Of a stretch of 58,408 nt of DNA, positions 6,738 to 15,992 are shown piece after piece. The stretch lies in the NCBI RefSeq assembly GCF_025699485.1, contig NZ_JANUXN010000021.1, forward strand, positions 1 through 58,408, given 5' to 3'. How positions within the stretch are numbered: the stretch's first letter is position 1; each line of letters begins with the position of its first letter. Both the position numbers and the translations under genes were made by a program. The DNA is from Thauera carbonicopians. GTDB lineage: Bacteria > Pseudomonadota > Gammaproteobacteria > Burkholderiales > Rhodocyclaceae. The notes beneath the pieces were generated by a model, which worked only from the letters and a program-made list of their open reading frames with translations, was not told the DNA's origin and searched no databases.

Positions 6738-8321
6738 ATGGCACGGGCGAATAGAACTCCAGACGACGCCCTGCGAGGATGGCTGGTGGTTACCACCTTG
6801 CTTCTGGTTTTGGCAGGGTGGATAGCCGGTTTTCTGCTGTACTACCGGGTTCCCAAGTCCATGATCATCAAGGGCGTCTGGTTTGGAATCCTGGCCACGC
6901 CCTCCAATCCGGTTTTATGGGTCGGGCCGTTCATAGGACTAATGCTGGGGGTGGCCTTGTTCATCTACGGGGCCATTCGATGGACGACGAAATTCGGCGG
7001 CGCAGAATATATGCGCCATTTGCGCGGTCCGCGCATGGAAAACCAGTACGCGCTGCGCTCAAGGACCAAAAGCGGAAGCGGGCAATTGAGGTTCATGGAC
7101 ACGCCGGTGCCGCGGGACGTGGAGAGCACGCATTTTCTGGCGGGCGGCTCCACCGGAACGGGTAAAAGCCAGTGCATTGCCGAGTACATCGAAAGCGAGC
7201 AGGAGCGCGGCGAACGAACCATTTGCATCGACCCGGACGGCGGTTTCATGCGGCACTTCTTCCGGCCCGGCGACGTGATCCTCAACCCCTTCGACGCGCG
7301 CGGGCAGGGCTGGTCGGTGTTCAACGAGATCCGCTCATCTTTCGATTGCGAGCAGTACGCCATCAGCATGATCCCGCGCAGCCCATCGACGGAGCAGGAA
7401 TCATGGAACTCCATGGCCCGGACCATCGTTTCCGAAACGCTGCATGTGCTCATCCGGAACAACGAGCTTTCCACCGACAGGCTGGTGCATTGGCTGACTT
7501 CTGCGAGCAACCGCGACCTGCAGACGCTGCTGGCCGGCACGCCGGCGGAGGGCTGCTTCCACGGCGCCGAGGAAACCCTGGCGTCCATCCGCGTGGTGCT
7601 GACGCAGTACGTGACACCCCACAAATACCTGGCCTCGGGCAGCTTCTCCTTCCGGGACTTCATCGAGAACAGCGAGGGCAACGTTTGGGTGACCTGGCGG
7701 CAGGACCAGCTGCAGGCACTCAAGCCGCTGATTTCCTGCTGGACGGACGTGATCTGCGCGGCCGTGCTGTCCATGAGCGACGACCGTGACCGCGGCCTGC
7801 ACCTGATCCTGGACGAACTGGACTCGCTGGAGAAGCTGAACTACCTTGTGGACGCGGCCACGAAGGGGCGCAAGAAAGGGCTGCGCATCCTGGCCGGCAT
7901 CCAGAGCCTGGCGCAGCTGCGGCGAACCTATGGCGACGACGACGCCCTCACGCTGCGCAATTCGCTGCGGTCGGTTGCCCTGTTCGGTGTCGCCGAGATG
8001 GACACCTACACGGCGGAGGAATTCAGCCGCGGCCTGGGCGAACAGACGGTGATTCGGCGCAACGACAGCGTTTCGGTCGGCGGCCGAGGCGGCTCGCGCG
8101 GCACCACCGGCACCAGGCAAGACACCGAGCGTGTCGTGTCGCCTGCAGAGATCCACCTTCTGCCCAACCTGACCGGCTATCTCAAGTTCGCCGGCAACTA
8201 CCCCATCGCCCGCGTCAAGCTGCAGTACAAGGCCCGGCCCGACGTGATCGACCCCATGGTGATGGCCGAGCAGTACAGCAAGCCCATCCGCGGTTCCGCC
8301 GGCATCTTCGCCGGCGCATGA
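6738..8321 (+). CDS. trwB: TrwB/VirD4-type coupling protein
   Basis: This 527-aa ATPase links the relaxosome to the type IV secretion channel. Two N-terminal transmembrane helices (residues ~14-36 and ~59-80) anchor it in the inner membrane. Walker A GGSTGTGKS is at residues ~136-144 and Walker B LILDELD at ~356-362, followed by GIQSLAQLRRTYG, a conserved motif of this family. Length is close to TrwB of R388 (507 aa). It lies between trwA and the relaxase gene, with 10 bp to the latter. It is expected to form a hexamer that pumps the relaxase-bound strand. Confidence 0.9.
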   Translation: MARANRTPDDALRGWLVVTTLLLVLAGWIAGFLLYYRVPKSMIIKGVWFGILATPSNPVLWVGPFIGLMLGVALFIYGAIRWTTKFGGAEYMRHLRGPRMENQYALRSRTKSGSGQLRFMDTPVPRDVESTHFLAGGSTGTGKSQCIAEYIESEQERGERTICIDPDGGFMRHFFRPGDVILNPFDARGQGWSVFNEIRSSFDCEQYAISMIPRSPSTEQESWNSMARTIVSETLHVLIRNNELSTDRLVHWLTSASNRDLQTLLAGTPAEGCFHGAEETLASIRVVLTQYVTPHKYLASGSFSFRDFIENSEGNVWVTWRQDQLQALKPLISCWTDVICAAVLSMSDDRDRGLHLILDELDSLEKLNYLVDAATKGRKKGLRILAGIQSLAQLRRTYGDDDALTLRNSLRSVALFGVAEMDTYTAEEFSRGLGEQTVIRRNDSVSVGGRGGSRGTTGTRQDTERVVSPAEIHLLPNLTGYLKFAGNYPIARVKLQYKARPDVIDPMVMAEQYSKPIRGSAGIFAGA

Positions 8322-8331
8322 GGAGCGTCCC

Positions 8332-11307
8332 ATGCTGAGCTTCCAAGCCGTCACTTCCAGCAAGCAGGCTGCGCACTATTTCGAGTCGGCAGACGACTAC
8401 TACGAAAAAGAGGGCCACCGTGGCGAATGGCTCGGCAAGGGAGCCGAGGAGCTTGGGCTCACGCAGCAGCTGCAGGTGGATCGAGAGAGCTTCAAGGACA
8501 TTCTGGACGGCAAGCTGCCCAACGGCGTGCGCGTGCGCTTCTCCGACCTGCGCTCGGATGACCGCAAGGGCATGGACTACACGTTTTCCGCGCCCAAGAG
8601 CGTCAGCCTACAGGCGCTGATCGCTGGCGATGCCGGCGTCACGGCTGCGCACGATCGGGCCGTCAAGCGCGCCGTGCAGCAACTGGAGAAGCTGGCCCAC
8701 GCGCGCATCAAGGAGCAGGGGCAGAGCTACCGCGTGCGCACCGGCGTGATCGTCGCGGCTGCGTTCCGGCACGAGTTGTCGCGCGCCCAGGACCCGCAGC
8801 TGCACACCCACGTGATCGTCGCCAACCTCACCAAGCGCCCGGACGGCCAATGGCGCGCGATGAGCAACGAGGACATCCAGCACAGCATCAAGGCCCTGGG
8901 CGCCTACTACCGCACGGCGCTGGCCGAGGAACTGCGGGCGAGCGGCTATGGGCTGAGGGAGACGCAGAAAGGCTACTGGGAACTGGCCCACATTTCCGAC
9001 GAGTTGATCCAGCACTACAGCACCCGGGCCCGGCAGATCGAGGAGGCCTTCGAGGCTCGCGGCGTGAACCGCGACACGGCCAACACCGCACTGGCACAGT
9101 CCGTGACCTTGATGACGCGCGACAAGAAGTCGGAAGTGGATCGCACCTTGCTGCGCGAGGAGTGGATCGAGAGCGCACGAGCAGCAGGCCTCAGCATGGA
9201 TGCGCTGCTGGCCGCCAAGGAAAACAGCACGGCGCCGGACGTGGCCCGCCTGCGTGCCGACCCGGCGATGAAGGAGGGGGCGGCCGCGGCCCTGAACTTC
9301 GCAGTCGAGCACCTGAGCGAGCGTCAAGGGCTATTCACGCGCAAAGAACTGGTTGAACTGTCCATGTCCAAGGCTGCGACCACATCCACCATCAGCGCCG
9401 TCATGGCCGAGGTGGAAGCGGCCGAGAACGACGGCCGCCTGGTGCGCGAGTTGCCGCTGTACCAGACGGCACGCTCGCTCAACCAGGCCAAGAAGAACGA
9501 GGACGACAAGCAGGCCTCGCATTTCATGGACGTGCCCGAGACCGCCAAGCTCACGCGCACGACATGGATCGGGGCCACGATGCACGCGCGCGGGCTGAAT
9601 GAGGAACAGGCCACCATCGAGGTGGACCGTGCCATCCAGAAAGGGGCGCTGGTGCTGGCCGAAGCGCGTTATACGACGCCGCAGGCCCAGGCCATCGAGC
9701 GCAGCATCCTTGCCATCGAGCGCGACGGGCGCGGCGCCCTGCAGCCGATCCTGAGCGACGAGGGCCTGGCGGCGCGGCTGGCCGCGAGCGACCTGAACCA
9801 GGGCCAGCGCGAGGCGGTGGAAATGATCCTCGGCACCACGAACCGCTTCGTGGCGGTGCAGGGCTATGCCGGCACCGGCAAAAGCCATATGCTGGAGCGC
9901 ACCATCAACGAAATCACCCAAGACGCGACCCAGCAATCCCTGGCCGCCGGATTCGACGTGGTGGGCCTGGCGCCCTACGGCACCCAGGTGGCGGCCCTGC
10001 GCGAACTAGGCGTGGAGTCCAACACGCTGGCCAGCTTCCTGGCCAGCCGGAAGGCGCAGGCGGCCTTGAGCGAGAAATCGGTCGTGCTCTTGGACGAGGC
10101 CGGCGTCGTGCCCGCTCATCAGCTGGCCCAGGCGATGCGGATCGTGGAGAAGGCCGGCGCGCGCATGGTCATGCTGGGCGACCGCAAGCAGACGGGCGCG
10201 GTGGAGGCCGGCAAGCCCTTTGCGCAGCTGCAGGACGCCGGCATGCTGCAGGCTCAGCTGCGAGAAATCCAGCGGCAGCGCAATCCGGAAATCAAGGCCG
10301 CCGTGCTCAATGCCGCGAACGACCAGACCAACAAGGCCGTCACGCGGCTGCTGGGCAGCATCCGCGAGGTGCCGGAAGAGCAGGATCGCTATCAGGCCAT
10401 TGCCTCCGACTTCACCGCGCTGTCCCCCCAGGAACGCGAGGCGACCCTGATCGTGGCCGGCACCAACGAGGCGCGCCACAGCATCAACGAGATGGTGCGC
10501 AAACGCATGCGCCTGGAGGGAGGCCTCAAGTACACCGTGCTGGAGAACGTGGACGCCACGCGCGCCCAACTCAAGCAGCCGGCCACCTACGCCCCGGATC
10601 TGGTGGTGAGCTATCACCGCGAGGGGCAGAACATCCAGCGCGGCGTGGACTACGCAGTGGTGGGCGTGGAAGGCGATCAAGTGGTGCTGCGCGGCAGCGA
10701 CGGCCAGAACGTCACGGTCAAGCCCGCCCAGCACTTCTCGGCCACGCTGCACAAGAAGTACGACATCGAGATCGCGCCCGGCGATCTGCTCAAGATCACC
10801 AAGAGCGACAAGCAGCTCGGCCTGCTCAACGGCGACCGGGTGCGGGTGCAGGCTGTGAGCGCCGAGGCCGTTACCGTCAAGACGGAGCGCGGCACCATCG
10901 TGGCCATCCCGGCGCAGCGTCCCATGAACCTGCAGCACGGCTACGCCACCACGATCCATTCCTCTCAGGGCCTGACTTCCAACCGCGTGCTGATCGAGGC
11001 CAACACACGCTCGCTAACCACCAACCGGGCCGCGTTCTACGTGGCCATCTCGCGGCCACGCTACGAACTGAAGCTCTACACGGACCGGGCCGCCGAGTTG
11101 CGCGGCGCCGTGGCGCGGGTGCCGAAGAAGTTCGCGGCGCTGGAGTTGAGAACGGCGCACAGCGAGGCGCATATCGCCGAGCAGAAACATCGCCAGATCT
11201 CTATTAGTCGCTTGAGAAACTTGTCGAATGATTTGCAACGGCGTAACCCTAATCCACAGCCGGCGCAAGCAAATCGCAGCGTGGCTTTAGGAAGAACACT
11301 AAGATGA
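8332..11307 (+). CDS. trwC: TrwC-type MOBF relaxase-helicase
   Basis: This 991-aa protein resembles R388 TrwC (966 aa). The N-terminal ~300 residues are the relaxase: tyrosines Y16 and the pair Y23/Y24 in the segment HYFESADDYYEKEG, and the metal-binding HUH motif within QLHTHVIVANL. The C-terminal two thirds is an SF1B helicase with Walker A GYAGTGKS (residues ~511-518), Walker B VVLLDEAG (~584-591) and a late motif HGYATTIHSSQGLT (~867-880). It would nick oriT at ~6228/6227, remain bound to the 5' end, be transferred, and unwind the plasmid. It is third in the trwABC operon. The last ~40 residues are more polar and the DNA becomes AT-richer toward the end, near the boundary with the signalling island. 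Confidence 0.93.
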   Translation: MLSFQAVTSSKQAAHYFESADDYYEKEGHRGEWLGKGAEELGLTQQLQVDRESFKDILDGKLPNGVRVRFSDLRSDDRKGMDYTFSAPKSVSLQALIAGDAGVTAAHDRAVKRAVQQLEKLAHARIKEQGQSYRVRTGVIVAAAFRHELSRAQDPQLHTHVIVANLTKRPDGQWRAMSNEDIQHSIKALGAYYRTALAEELRASGYGLRETQKGYWELAHISDELIQHYSTRARQIEEAFEARGVNRDTANTALAQSVTLMTRDKKSEVDRTLLREEWIESARAAGLSMDALLAAKENSTAPDVARLRADPAMKEGAAAALNFAVEHLSERQGLFTRKELVELSMSKAATTSTISAVMAEVEAAENDGRLVRELPLYQTARSLNQAKKNEDDKQASHFMDVPETAKLTRTTWIGATMHARGLNEEQATIEVDRAIQKGALVLAEARYTTPQAQAIERSILAIERDGRGALQPILSDEGLAARLAASDLNQGQREAVEMILGTTNRFVAVQGYAGTGKSHMLERTINEITQDATQQSLAAGFDVVGLAPYGTQVAALRELGVESNTLASFLASRKAQAALSEKSVVLLDEAGVVPAHQLAQAMRIVEKAGARMVMLGDRKQTGAVEAGKPFAQLQDAGMLQAQLREIQRQRNPEIKAAVLNAANDQTNKAVTRLLGSIREVPEEQDRYQAIASDFTALSPQEREATLIVAGTNEARHSINEMVRKRMRLEGGLKYTVLENVDATRAQLKQPATYAPDLVVSYHREGQNIQRGVDYAVVGVEGDQVVLRGSDGQNVTVKPAQHFSATLHKKYDIEIAPGDLLKITKSDKQLGLLNGDRVRVQAVSAEAVTVKTERGTIVAIPAQRPMNLQHGYATTIHSSQGLTSNRVLIEANTRSLTTNRAAFYVAISRPRYELKLYTDRAAELRGAVARVPKKFAALELRTAHSEAHIAEQKHRQISISRLRNLSNDLQRRNPNPQPAQANRSVALGRTLR

Positions 11308-11350
11308 GGTAGCGGTGATCCAGCGCGGATTGCCCGATCGGGAGTCTCCA

Positions 11351-11830
11351 ATGACAAGCTCGTGGCGCGAAATGACATTGGCAGCGGCTTTGGCAATAGG
11401 TTTCTCAGCGCACGCACACAACTGCGATCCGCTTGTATTTCTGTCTTTGAAGGTCGGCAGTAAAACTATAGCGGTCACAGAAGCGCAACTATCAGCGCTG
11501 CCGCAGCGGGTCATCGTTACGTCCACCAATTGGGCAAAAAAGGGCTCCTACAAGGGGCCGTATTTGAACGATGTCGTTGGCTTGGCCGGCAGAGGTAGCG
11601 TGCAAAAACTGACTGTATACACCTGGGATCATTTCAAAGTCGATATTCCATTTTCTGATTTAGCAAAGTATGGCGTTATCTTGGCGACAAGCCTTGATGA
11701 CAAACGGCTGAAACTGGATGATTGGGGGCCAATGTTTGTCATGTACCCCTATGATGATTATAAAGAGTTGAGGAGGCCTGCAGGTCTCAACAAAATGGCT
11801 TGGCAGGTGTGTCGGATAGATATTTTATGA
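11351..11830 (+). CDS. Periplasmic pterin-binding-like (molybdopterin-oxidoreductase-like) protein
   Basis: A 159-aa protein with an N-terminal signal-like segment (LAAALAIGFSAHAHN, residues ~8-22). Its body resembles the small oxidoreductase molybdopterin-binding fold (ALPQRVIVTSTNW, KGPYLNDVVGLAG, YKELRRPAGLNKMAWQVCRIDIL). Similar short proteins are often annotated as putative pterin-binding proteins next to sensor kinases. With no catalytic partner here, a ligand-sensing role for the kinase whose ATG overlaps its stop (ATGA at 11827) is an inference. The ATG at 11351 is chosen for the GGGAG ribosome site over a GTG at 11315. The DNA is visibly AT-richer than the transfer genes, suggesting separate origin. 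Confidence 0.6.
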   Translation: MTSSWREMTLAAALAIGFSAHAHNCDPLVFLSLKVGSKTIAVTEAQLSALPQRVIVTSTNWAKKGSYKGPYLNDVVGLAGRGSVQKLTVYTWDHFKVDIPFSDLAKYGVILATSLDDKRLKLDDWGPMFVMYPYDDYKELRRPAGLNKMAWQVCRIDIL

Positions 11831-13599
11831 GACGTATATGGTTTTGGGTGTTGCGCTTCTCTTTACTCGTGGCATTCCTTCTCTTCTTCTACTACTTTAT
11901 TACTAGTAAGCCGCCTGAAAAAATTATCGAAGAACCATATTGGTCGGTGAGTCAGTTCGAGACAAGTTTTTGGCGTTTAAAGGCTGACCTTGCGAGGATG
12001 GAGGACGGAGATGTCTTTGTTCAGGCGCAGTCAGAAAACAGCTTATCTGTTTTTCTTTCCAAAATACGTTTGCTAACTCGTGAATCACCATCGCGTACTA
12101 CGCTGATGACAAATCACGATTTTGCCTTGCACTTTCCTGAGTTGAGTGCCTTGGAGCATGATGTTCGTGCTATCCATGACAGCTATGGTAGCGAAATGAC
12201 TAAGGGCGAAGCGCTCCAATTACTGGAACGTTTGGATCGTATTGGTCACATGGTTTCCGATATATCAGCCAGCGTCTGGCAGATGCAACTAGCAAGTAGC
12301 GACGCTTCTTTCGAAGCTGCCGAAGCTCGTAACAAAACAATAAACCAGCTGATTGCAAGCTTGGCAATCATGGGCGGATTAGCAGTAATAATTTATACCT
12401 ATTACAATTTGGGTTTGTATCGCAAGAACTGCGAACTTGCCCGGAGCCGCGACGAATTGGCCGAACGCAACCTTCAGCTGGCCCACCAGAAGAAGCTGCT
12501 CGAAGTCTCAGTGGCCGAGAAGAATGAGTTCATGGGGATGGTGTCGCATGAACTGAAGTCGCCCTTGCAGACCATTTCCTCATCCGCCGAATCTCTGCTC
12601 AGTCCGCTTGATCCGCACAGGCGCAACCGTCTACTGGCGCGCATCCAGCGGGCGACTCTGAGCATGAAATTTCAGATCAACGACCTGCTGACTCTGGCAC
12701 GCTCCGAGGCTGGCGCGCTGGAGTTCCGCCCGGACGTGTTTTGCGTTCAGGACCTGCTAGAGGAAGTGCTGGATCTGGAATCACAAAACGCCTACGAGAA
12801 GGGGTTGCGGCTATCTATCCATGCGCCCATAGAACCCATCTTCGCTACAGCCGACAGCGGCCGCCTGACGCAGATCCTGGGCAATCTCACCAGCAACGCC
12901 ATCAAGTACACCGAGCACGGGGCAGTGGAACTGTCGCTGGCCGATGTCAATGAACATCAGCTGGTGTTCACTGTGCGGGACACCGGACCCGGCATGCCTT
13001 CGGGGTTCGCGCCACTGGAGATCCAACCGTTCAAGCGCTATGGCGTCTTGCAGGGCGGCGATGGCGCCGGCATCGGCCTCAAGATCGCCTACTCGCTCGC
13101 TGAGTACCTGTCCGGGCAGCTGACCTACGACAGTAGTGAGGAGGGCACTTGCTTCAGGCTGACCATTCCGGCACTGCTGCAGACGGACGACCCGCGGCCT
13201 TCACCAGCCGAATCGAAGCAGCGCTGGCTCTTGGTGGATGACAACCTCGAACTGCTGGCTTCGCTGCACAGTGAATGCCAAGTGCTAGGCATCGAGGCCG
13301 ACATCGCACCGTCGCCGGCGATCGCCGCGAACATGATGGCCGTCAATTACTACGATCTGGCCCTTATCGATGTGAACATGCCGGGCCGGCGCGGCGACGA
13401 ACTCGCGCGTGACTTCAGGCGCGGCAGTTCCATGGCAAATCCCCGGTGCCTGCTGTACGGCATGAGCGCCCTGCATCATGGACCCTCGCCGATTCGCTCG
13501 CCCTTTGACAAGCTGCTCGACAAGCCCATCCGCATCAAGTCGCTGCTTGCCGGCCTCACACGCCCAGCGTCAGGTTCGCCATCAGAACGCCGGCTGTGA
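11827..13599 (+). CDS. Membrane hybrid histidine kinase with receiver domain
   Basis: This 590-aa protein has a transmembrane helix at ~7-27, a periplasmic region of about 150 residues and a second helix at ~178-197. A coiled-coil linker leads to a HisKA domain with phosphoacceptor H241 in MVSHELKSPLQT, then an ATPase domain (NLTSNAIKYTEHG, DTGPGMP, GAGIGLKIAYSL). A C-terminal receiver carries LLVDDN, phospho-acceptor D515 in LIDVNMPG, and KLLDKPI. The start overlaps the pterin-binding-like gene, so the two are coupled. The 3' end overlaps the convergent regulator gene by 44 bp. The first ~600 bp are AT-rich while the kinase part is GC-rich, hinting at a mosaic. The input signal is unknown. 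Confidence 0.8.
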   Translation: MRRIWFWVLRFSLLVAFLLFFYYFITSKPPEKIIEEPYWSVSQFETSFWRLKADLARMEDGDVFVQAQSENSLSVFLSKIRLLTRESPSRTTLMTNHDFALHFPELSALEHDVRAIHDSYGSEMTKGEALQLLERLDRIGHMVSDISASVWQMQLASSDASFEAAEARNKTINQLIASLAIMGGLAVIIYTYYNLGLYRKNCELARSRDELAERNLQLAHQKKLLEVSVAEKNEFMGMVSHELKSPLQTISSSAESLLSPLDPHRRNRLLARIQRATLSMKFQINDLLTLARSEAGALEFRPDVFCVQDLLEEVLDLESQNAYEKGLRLSIHAPIEPIFATADSGRLTQILGNLTSNAIKYTEHGAVELSLADVNEHQLVFTVRDTGPGMPSGFAPLEIQPFKRYGVLQGGDGAGIGLKIAYSLAEYLSGQLTYDSSEEGTCFRLTIPALLQTDDPRPSPAESKQRWLLVDDNLELLASLHSECQVLGIEADIAPSPAIAANMMAVNYYDLALIDVNMPGRRGDELARDFRRGSSMANPRCLLYGMSALHHGPSPIRSPFDKLLDKPIRIKSLLAGLTRPASGSPSERRL

Positions 13600-14392
13600 T
13601 CGGTTTCTGGCAGACGAAGAAGTGGTAGCGCTTCTGCGCCTGCTCGACGGCGCTGCTGTCGGCCTTTCCCCCGGCGCCCATTTCCCCAGTCAGCAGCACG
13701 ATGCGCGCTTGCCTGGAGATGCGGCGCAGTTCAGCAAGGACGGTTTCCGCCGTGTCCTTGCCAAGCCACCAGTCCAGAACAAAGGCGTCGTACTCGTGGC
13801 CAGACTCTAGGTCGGCCAGCAGCGCGCGCGGTGACGTATAGGCCTTGCTGGTGCATCCCTCGTCGGCCAGCATGTCGGCAAGGCTAGCGGCCGTGTCGGC
13901 AACGTCGTCCAACACGGCCACGCGAAGCGGTGTCTGCCCGTCCTGGCCGTGAACCAGTTCGATGACCTTGATCGCTTCGAAGGAGAAAGGCACCTTATCG
14001 ACCGTCATCACGAGCAGGCCGCCATCGGTGTTGAACGCCGCCCACATATCGCCGCGATCGGGCGGGCCGTCACCCAGGCGAACCATCACAGGCGCCTTGT
14101 GCTTGTCGTTTACCAATTGCGCAGCGAAGGTCTTGCCCATCACGCCGCGGATCATGCTCAACATGGACTCGCCGTAGTGCTCGCCCATGCGAGCCAAGTC
14201 ATCCCAGGTCCATGCTGACGTTCCGGTGACCCGGTGGTGGGCGGCTGCGCGCGATAAGCCCAGAACCTCGATTACCGCCGTCACGTAGTGGCGGCGGTCC
14301 ACCTTGTGGCGCGCCAGAAGCGCGCGAACGATCTCGGCAGCCGATGGCGCCGATCCGGTCCCTTGTGTCTGGCTGTCCTCTTGAGCAGGCAT
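13556..14392 (-). CDS. HTH (BetR-like) and receiver-domain response regulator
   Basis: A 278-aa regulator with the DNA-binding part first: residues ~20-75 (ALLARHKVDRRHYVTAV...LGLSRAAAHHRVTG) look like a BetR-type helix-turn-helix. A linker follows, then a receiver domain (~155-278) with acidic pair D162/D163, phospho-acceptor D207 in FVLDWWLG, T235 and K263. ATG 14392 is chosen (AGGGA upstream); the longer frame would need a TTG at 14419. The gene is convergent with the hybrid kinase and divergent from virB1, sharing the 14437-14474 regulatory region with it. It is the obvious candidate partner of the kinase and possibly a regulator of the virB operon (inference). Confidence 0.7.
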   Translation of the reverse strand: MPAQEDSQTQGTGSAPSAAEIVRALLARHKVDRRHYVTAVIEVLGLSRAAAHHRVTGTSAWTWDDLARMGEHYGESMLSMIRGVMGKTFAAQLVNDKHKAPVMVRLGDGPPDRGDMWAAFNTDGGLLVMTVDKVPFSFEAIKVIELVHGQDGQTPLRVAVLDDVADTAASLADMLADEGCTSKAYTSPRALLADLESGHEYDAFVLDWWLGKDTAETVLAELRRISRQARIVLLTGEMGAGGKADSSAVEQAQKRYHFFVCQKPITAGVLMANLTLGV

Positions 14393-14436
14393 GCGCTGTC
14401 CCTGTGTTGTGTCAAACAAAATTTATGATAAGCTTA

Positions 14437-14474
14437 TGTATCGTTGAACAATACAATTAGTGCGATTTGTATTG
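14437..14474 (+). promoter_or_regulatory. virB operon control region with shared TGTATCGTT element
   Basis: TGTATCGTTGAACAA (14437-14451) is repeated exactly at 37698-37712, and near-copies lie in the trbM promoter (31529-31547 and 31573-31583). An 8-bp inverted repeat CAATACAA / TTGTATTG spans 14449-14474. TACAAT (14452-14457) could be a -10 box. This is the only regulatory stretch between the HTH-receiver gene and virB1. Confidence 0.55.
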
Positions 14475-14538
14475 TATTTCGTTACACGGTGCGCCCAATC
14501 TGTCGGATTGTGCATTCCTTCCATGACCGGAGATGTAA

Positions 14539-15207
14539 GTGATTGACTTGCCGCCTGATCTCGCGCAGTGCGCTCCCCAAGTATCCCCGGTGTTGATGCA
14601 GGCCCTGGTCCGCACCGAATCGGCGTGGAACCCGTATGCCATTGGGCCTGATGCCGGCCAGCGCGCAATTGCCCAGCCGCAAACACTGGATGAAGCGGTC
14701 AAGACTGTAAAGCAACTTCAGGCGGCGGGAGCCAAATTCAGCGTGGGTTTGGCGCAGATTCATATCAGCAATGTCACCGGCCGGGGAATGACCTGGGAAC
14801 AGGCATTCGACCCCTGCAGCAATTTAAGGATGGGACAGACCATCCTTTTTGAATATTACGGCAAGGCAATTAAAGAGGGTTACAGCGGGGTCGATGCGGT
14901 TTGGGCCGCGCTTCGCGGCTACAACTCGGGCGGCGTGCATAGAAAGGTCAGCGATAAATACGCTGAAAAGATATTCACGTATATGCAGGCCCAGCAGGCG
15001 TGGGTACGGACTTCCAAAGCCGCCAGAAGCACGCCGGCAAGCACCGATCCGCGATTTAACCAACTTGCCCGGTCCGTTCAGATCGACATTTCTGGCGCAA
15101 ACGCGCCGCCGGCGCTGCCCGCCGCCATTGCGTCCAATCCCAATTCGCTGCGCGATGGTGAATCCCCTGACATTTTCCAGGCGCAGGAGGTTACCCAGGG
15201 ATTTTGA
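14539..15207 (+). CDS. virB1: VirB1-like lytic transglycosylase
   Basis: This 222-aa soluble transglycosylase (SLT family) locally cuts peptidoglycan for assembly of the secretion channel. The catalytic glutamate is in LVRTESAWNPYAIG (residues ~24-37), followed by VGLAQIHISN and ALRGYNSGG, both typical of the fold. The start is GTG at 14539 with GGAG upstream. There is no classical signal peptide at this start, as in several plasmid VirB1 proteins. The Ala/Pro/Ser-rich tail after residue ~155 is probably disordered. It is the first gene of the virB operon. Confidence 0.88.
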   Translation: MIDLPPDLAQCAPQVSPVLMQALVRTESAWNPYAIGPDAGQRAIAQPQTLDEAVKTVKQLQAAGAKFSVGLAQIHISNVTGRGMTWEQAFDPCSNLRMGQTILFEYYGKAIKEGYSGVDAVWAALRGYNSGGVHRKVSDKYAEKIFTYMQAQQAWVRTSKAARSTPASTDPRFNQLARSVQIDISGANAPPALPAAIASNPNSLRDGESPDIFQAQEVTQGF

Positions 15208-15242
15208 TGCTTTGCCTTTTCATTGACTCAACAGGAACCAAC

Positions 15243-15602
15243 ATGAATTCCCATATCTTGCAAACGAGTGAAAACACGCTGACGAAAATTATGCTGCTCA
15301 AGGGCATTCTTCTGATCGGAATCCTGGCTGCCTTGCTGTTCCATCCGGCCGAGGCCCAAACGCTCAAGCAGACGGGCGTTTCCATCTTCAATGCCCTGTA
15401 CGCCGTCATCGGCGTAGTCGGAGCCATCTGCGTGCTGGTCACAGGCATCAACTGGGCGGCGGGCAACTTCCTCGGCGCCCACGATCCCAAGCGGCTCTTC
15501 TTCCAAGTGCTCGCGGGCACGGCCATCGCCTTCGCCTCGGTGGCCATCGTGCAGTTCATCAAGGAAGCCGTGGGCGGCAACGGCAGCATCGGGAACCTGT
15601 GA
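15243..15602 (+). CDS. virB2: VirB2-like pilin
   Basis: A 119-aa pilin precursor with a long signal region ending near AEAQTLKQTG, then two hydrophobic helices (FNALYAVIGVVGAICVLVTG and FFQVLAGTAIAFASVAIVQF) joined by a short polar loop, the classic VirB2 layout. Mature pilin would be about 80 residues. The start at 15243 (MNSHILQ) is preferred over the longer frame because of the ribosome site CAGGAAC and the overall size. It is the second gene of the operon and forms the conjugative pilus. Confidence 0.87.
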   Translation: MNSHILQTSENTLTKIMLLKGILLIGILAALLFHPAEAQTLKQTGVSIFNALYAVIGVVGAICVLVTGINWAAGNFLGAHDPKRLFFQVLAGTAIAFASVAIVQFIKEAVGGNGSIGNL

Positions 15603-15605
15603 ACC

Positions 15606-15992
15606 ATGGCCGGGGGAAGCAACAAGCACGTCGATGAACCCTTGGAAAGGGTCCTCGTGTACCAGGGGCCGCAAACCAAGGCGATGCAGTTCTATGTGCC
15701 CTTGACGGTGTTTGCCGTGGAGTGCGTCGCCCTGCTGGTCTTCTTCCGATTCTTTCAGTTTTGGGCGCTCTTGTTCGTGCTCCCCATTCACTTGCTGCTG
15801 ATGCTGAAAACGGCCAGCGATCAATGGTGGGTGGAGAACCTTGTCTGCAATATCAAGTACAGGTATTTCGCCAGGAACAAGGGCTTGCGGGGAAAGAACG
15901 TGGTGACATTCACCCCGCATGCCACGCGACGGGAATTGAGGGCGGAGCTTGGCCCCCAGCTGAAAACCAAGAGGCGCAAGCATGCTCAATGA
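15606..15992 (+). CDS. virB3: VirB3-like inner-membrane protein
   Basis: A 128-aa protein with a hydrophobic hairpin (residues ~30-66, YVPLTVFAVECVALLVFF...LLFVLPIHLLLML) and a basic C-terminus, as in VirB3/TrwM proteins that associate with VirB4. It follows virB2 by 3 bp and overlaps virB4 by 11 bp, implying coupled translation. Confidence 0.87.
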   Translation: MAGGSNKHVDEPLERVLVYQGPQTKAMQFYVPLTVFAVECVALLVFFRFFQFWALLFVLPIHLLLMLKTASDQWWVENLVCNIKYRYFARNKGLRGKNVVTFTPHATRRELRAELGPQLKTKRRKHAQ

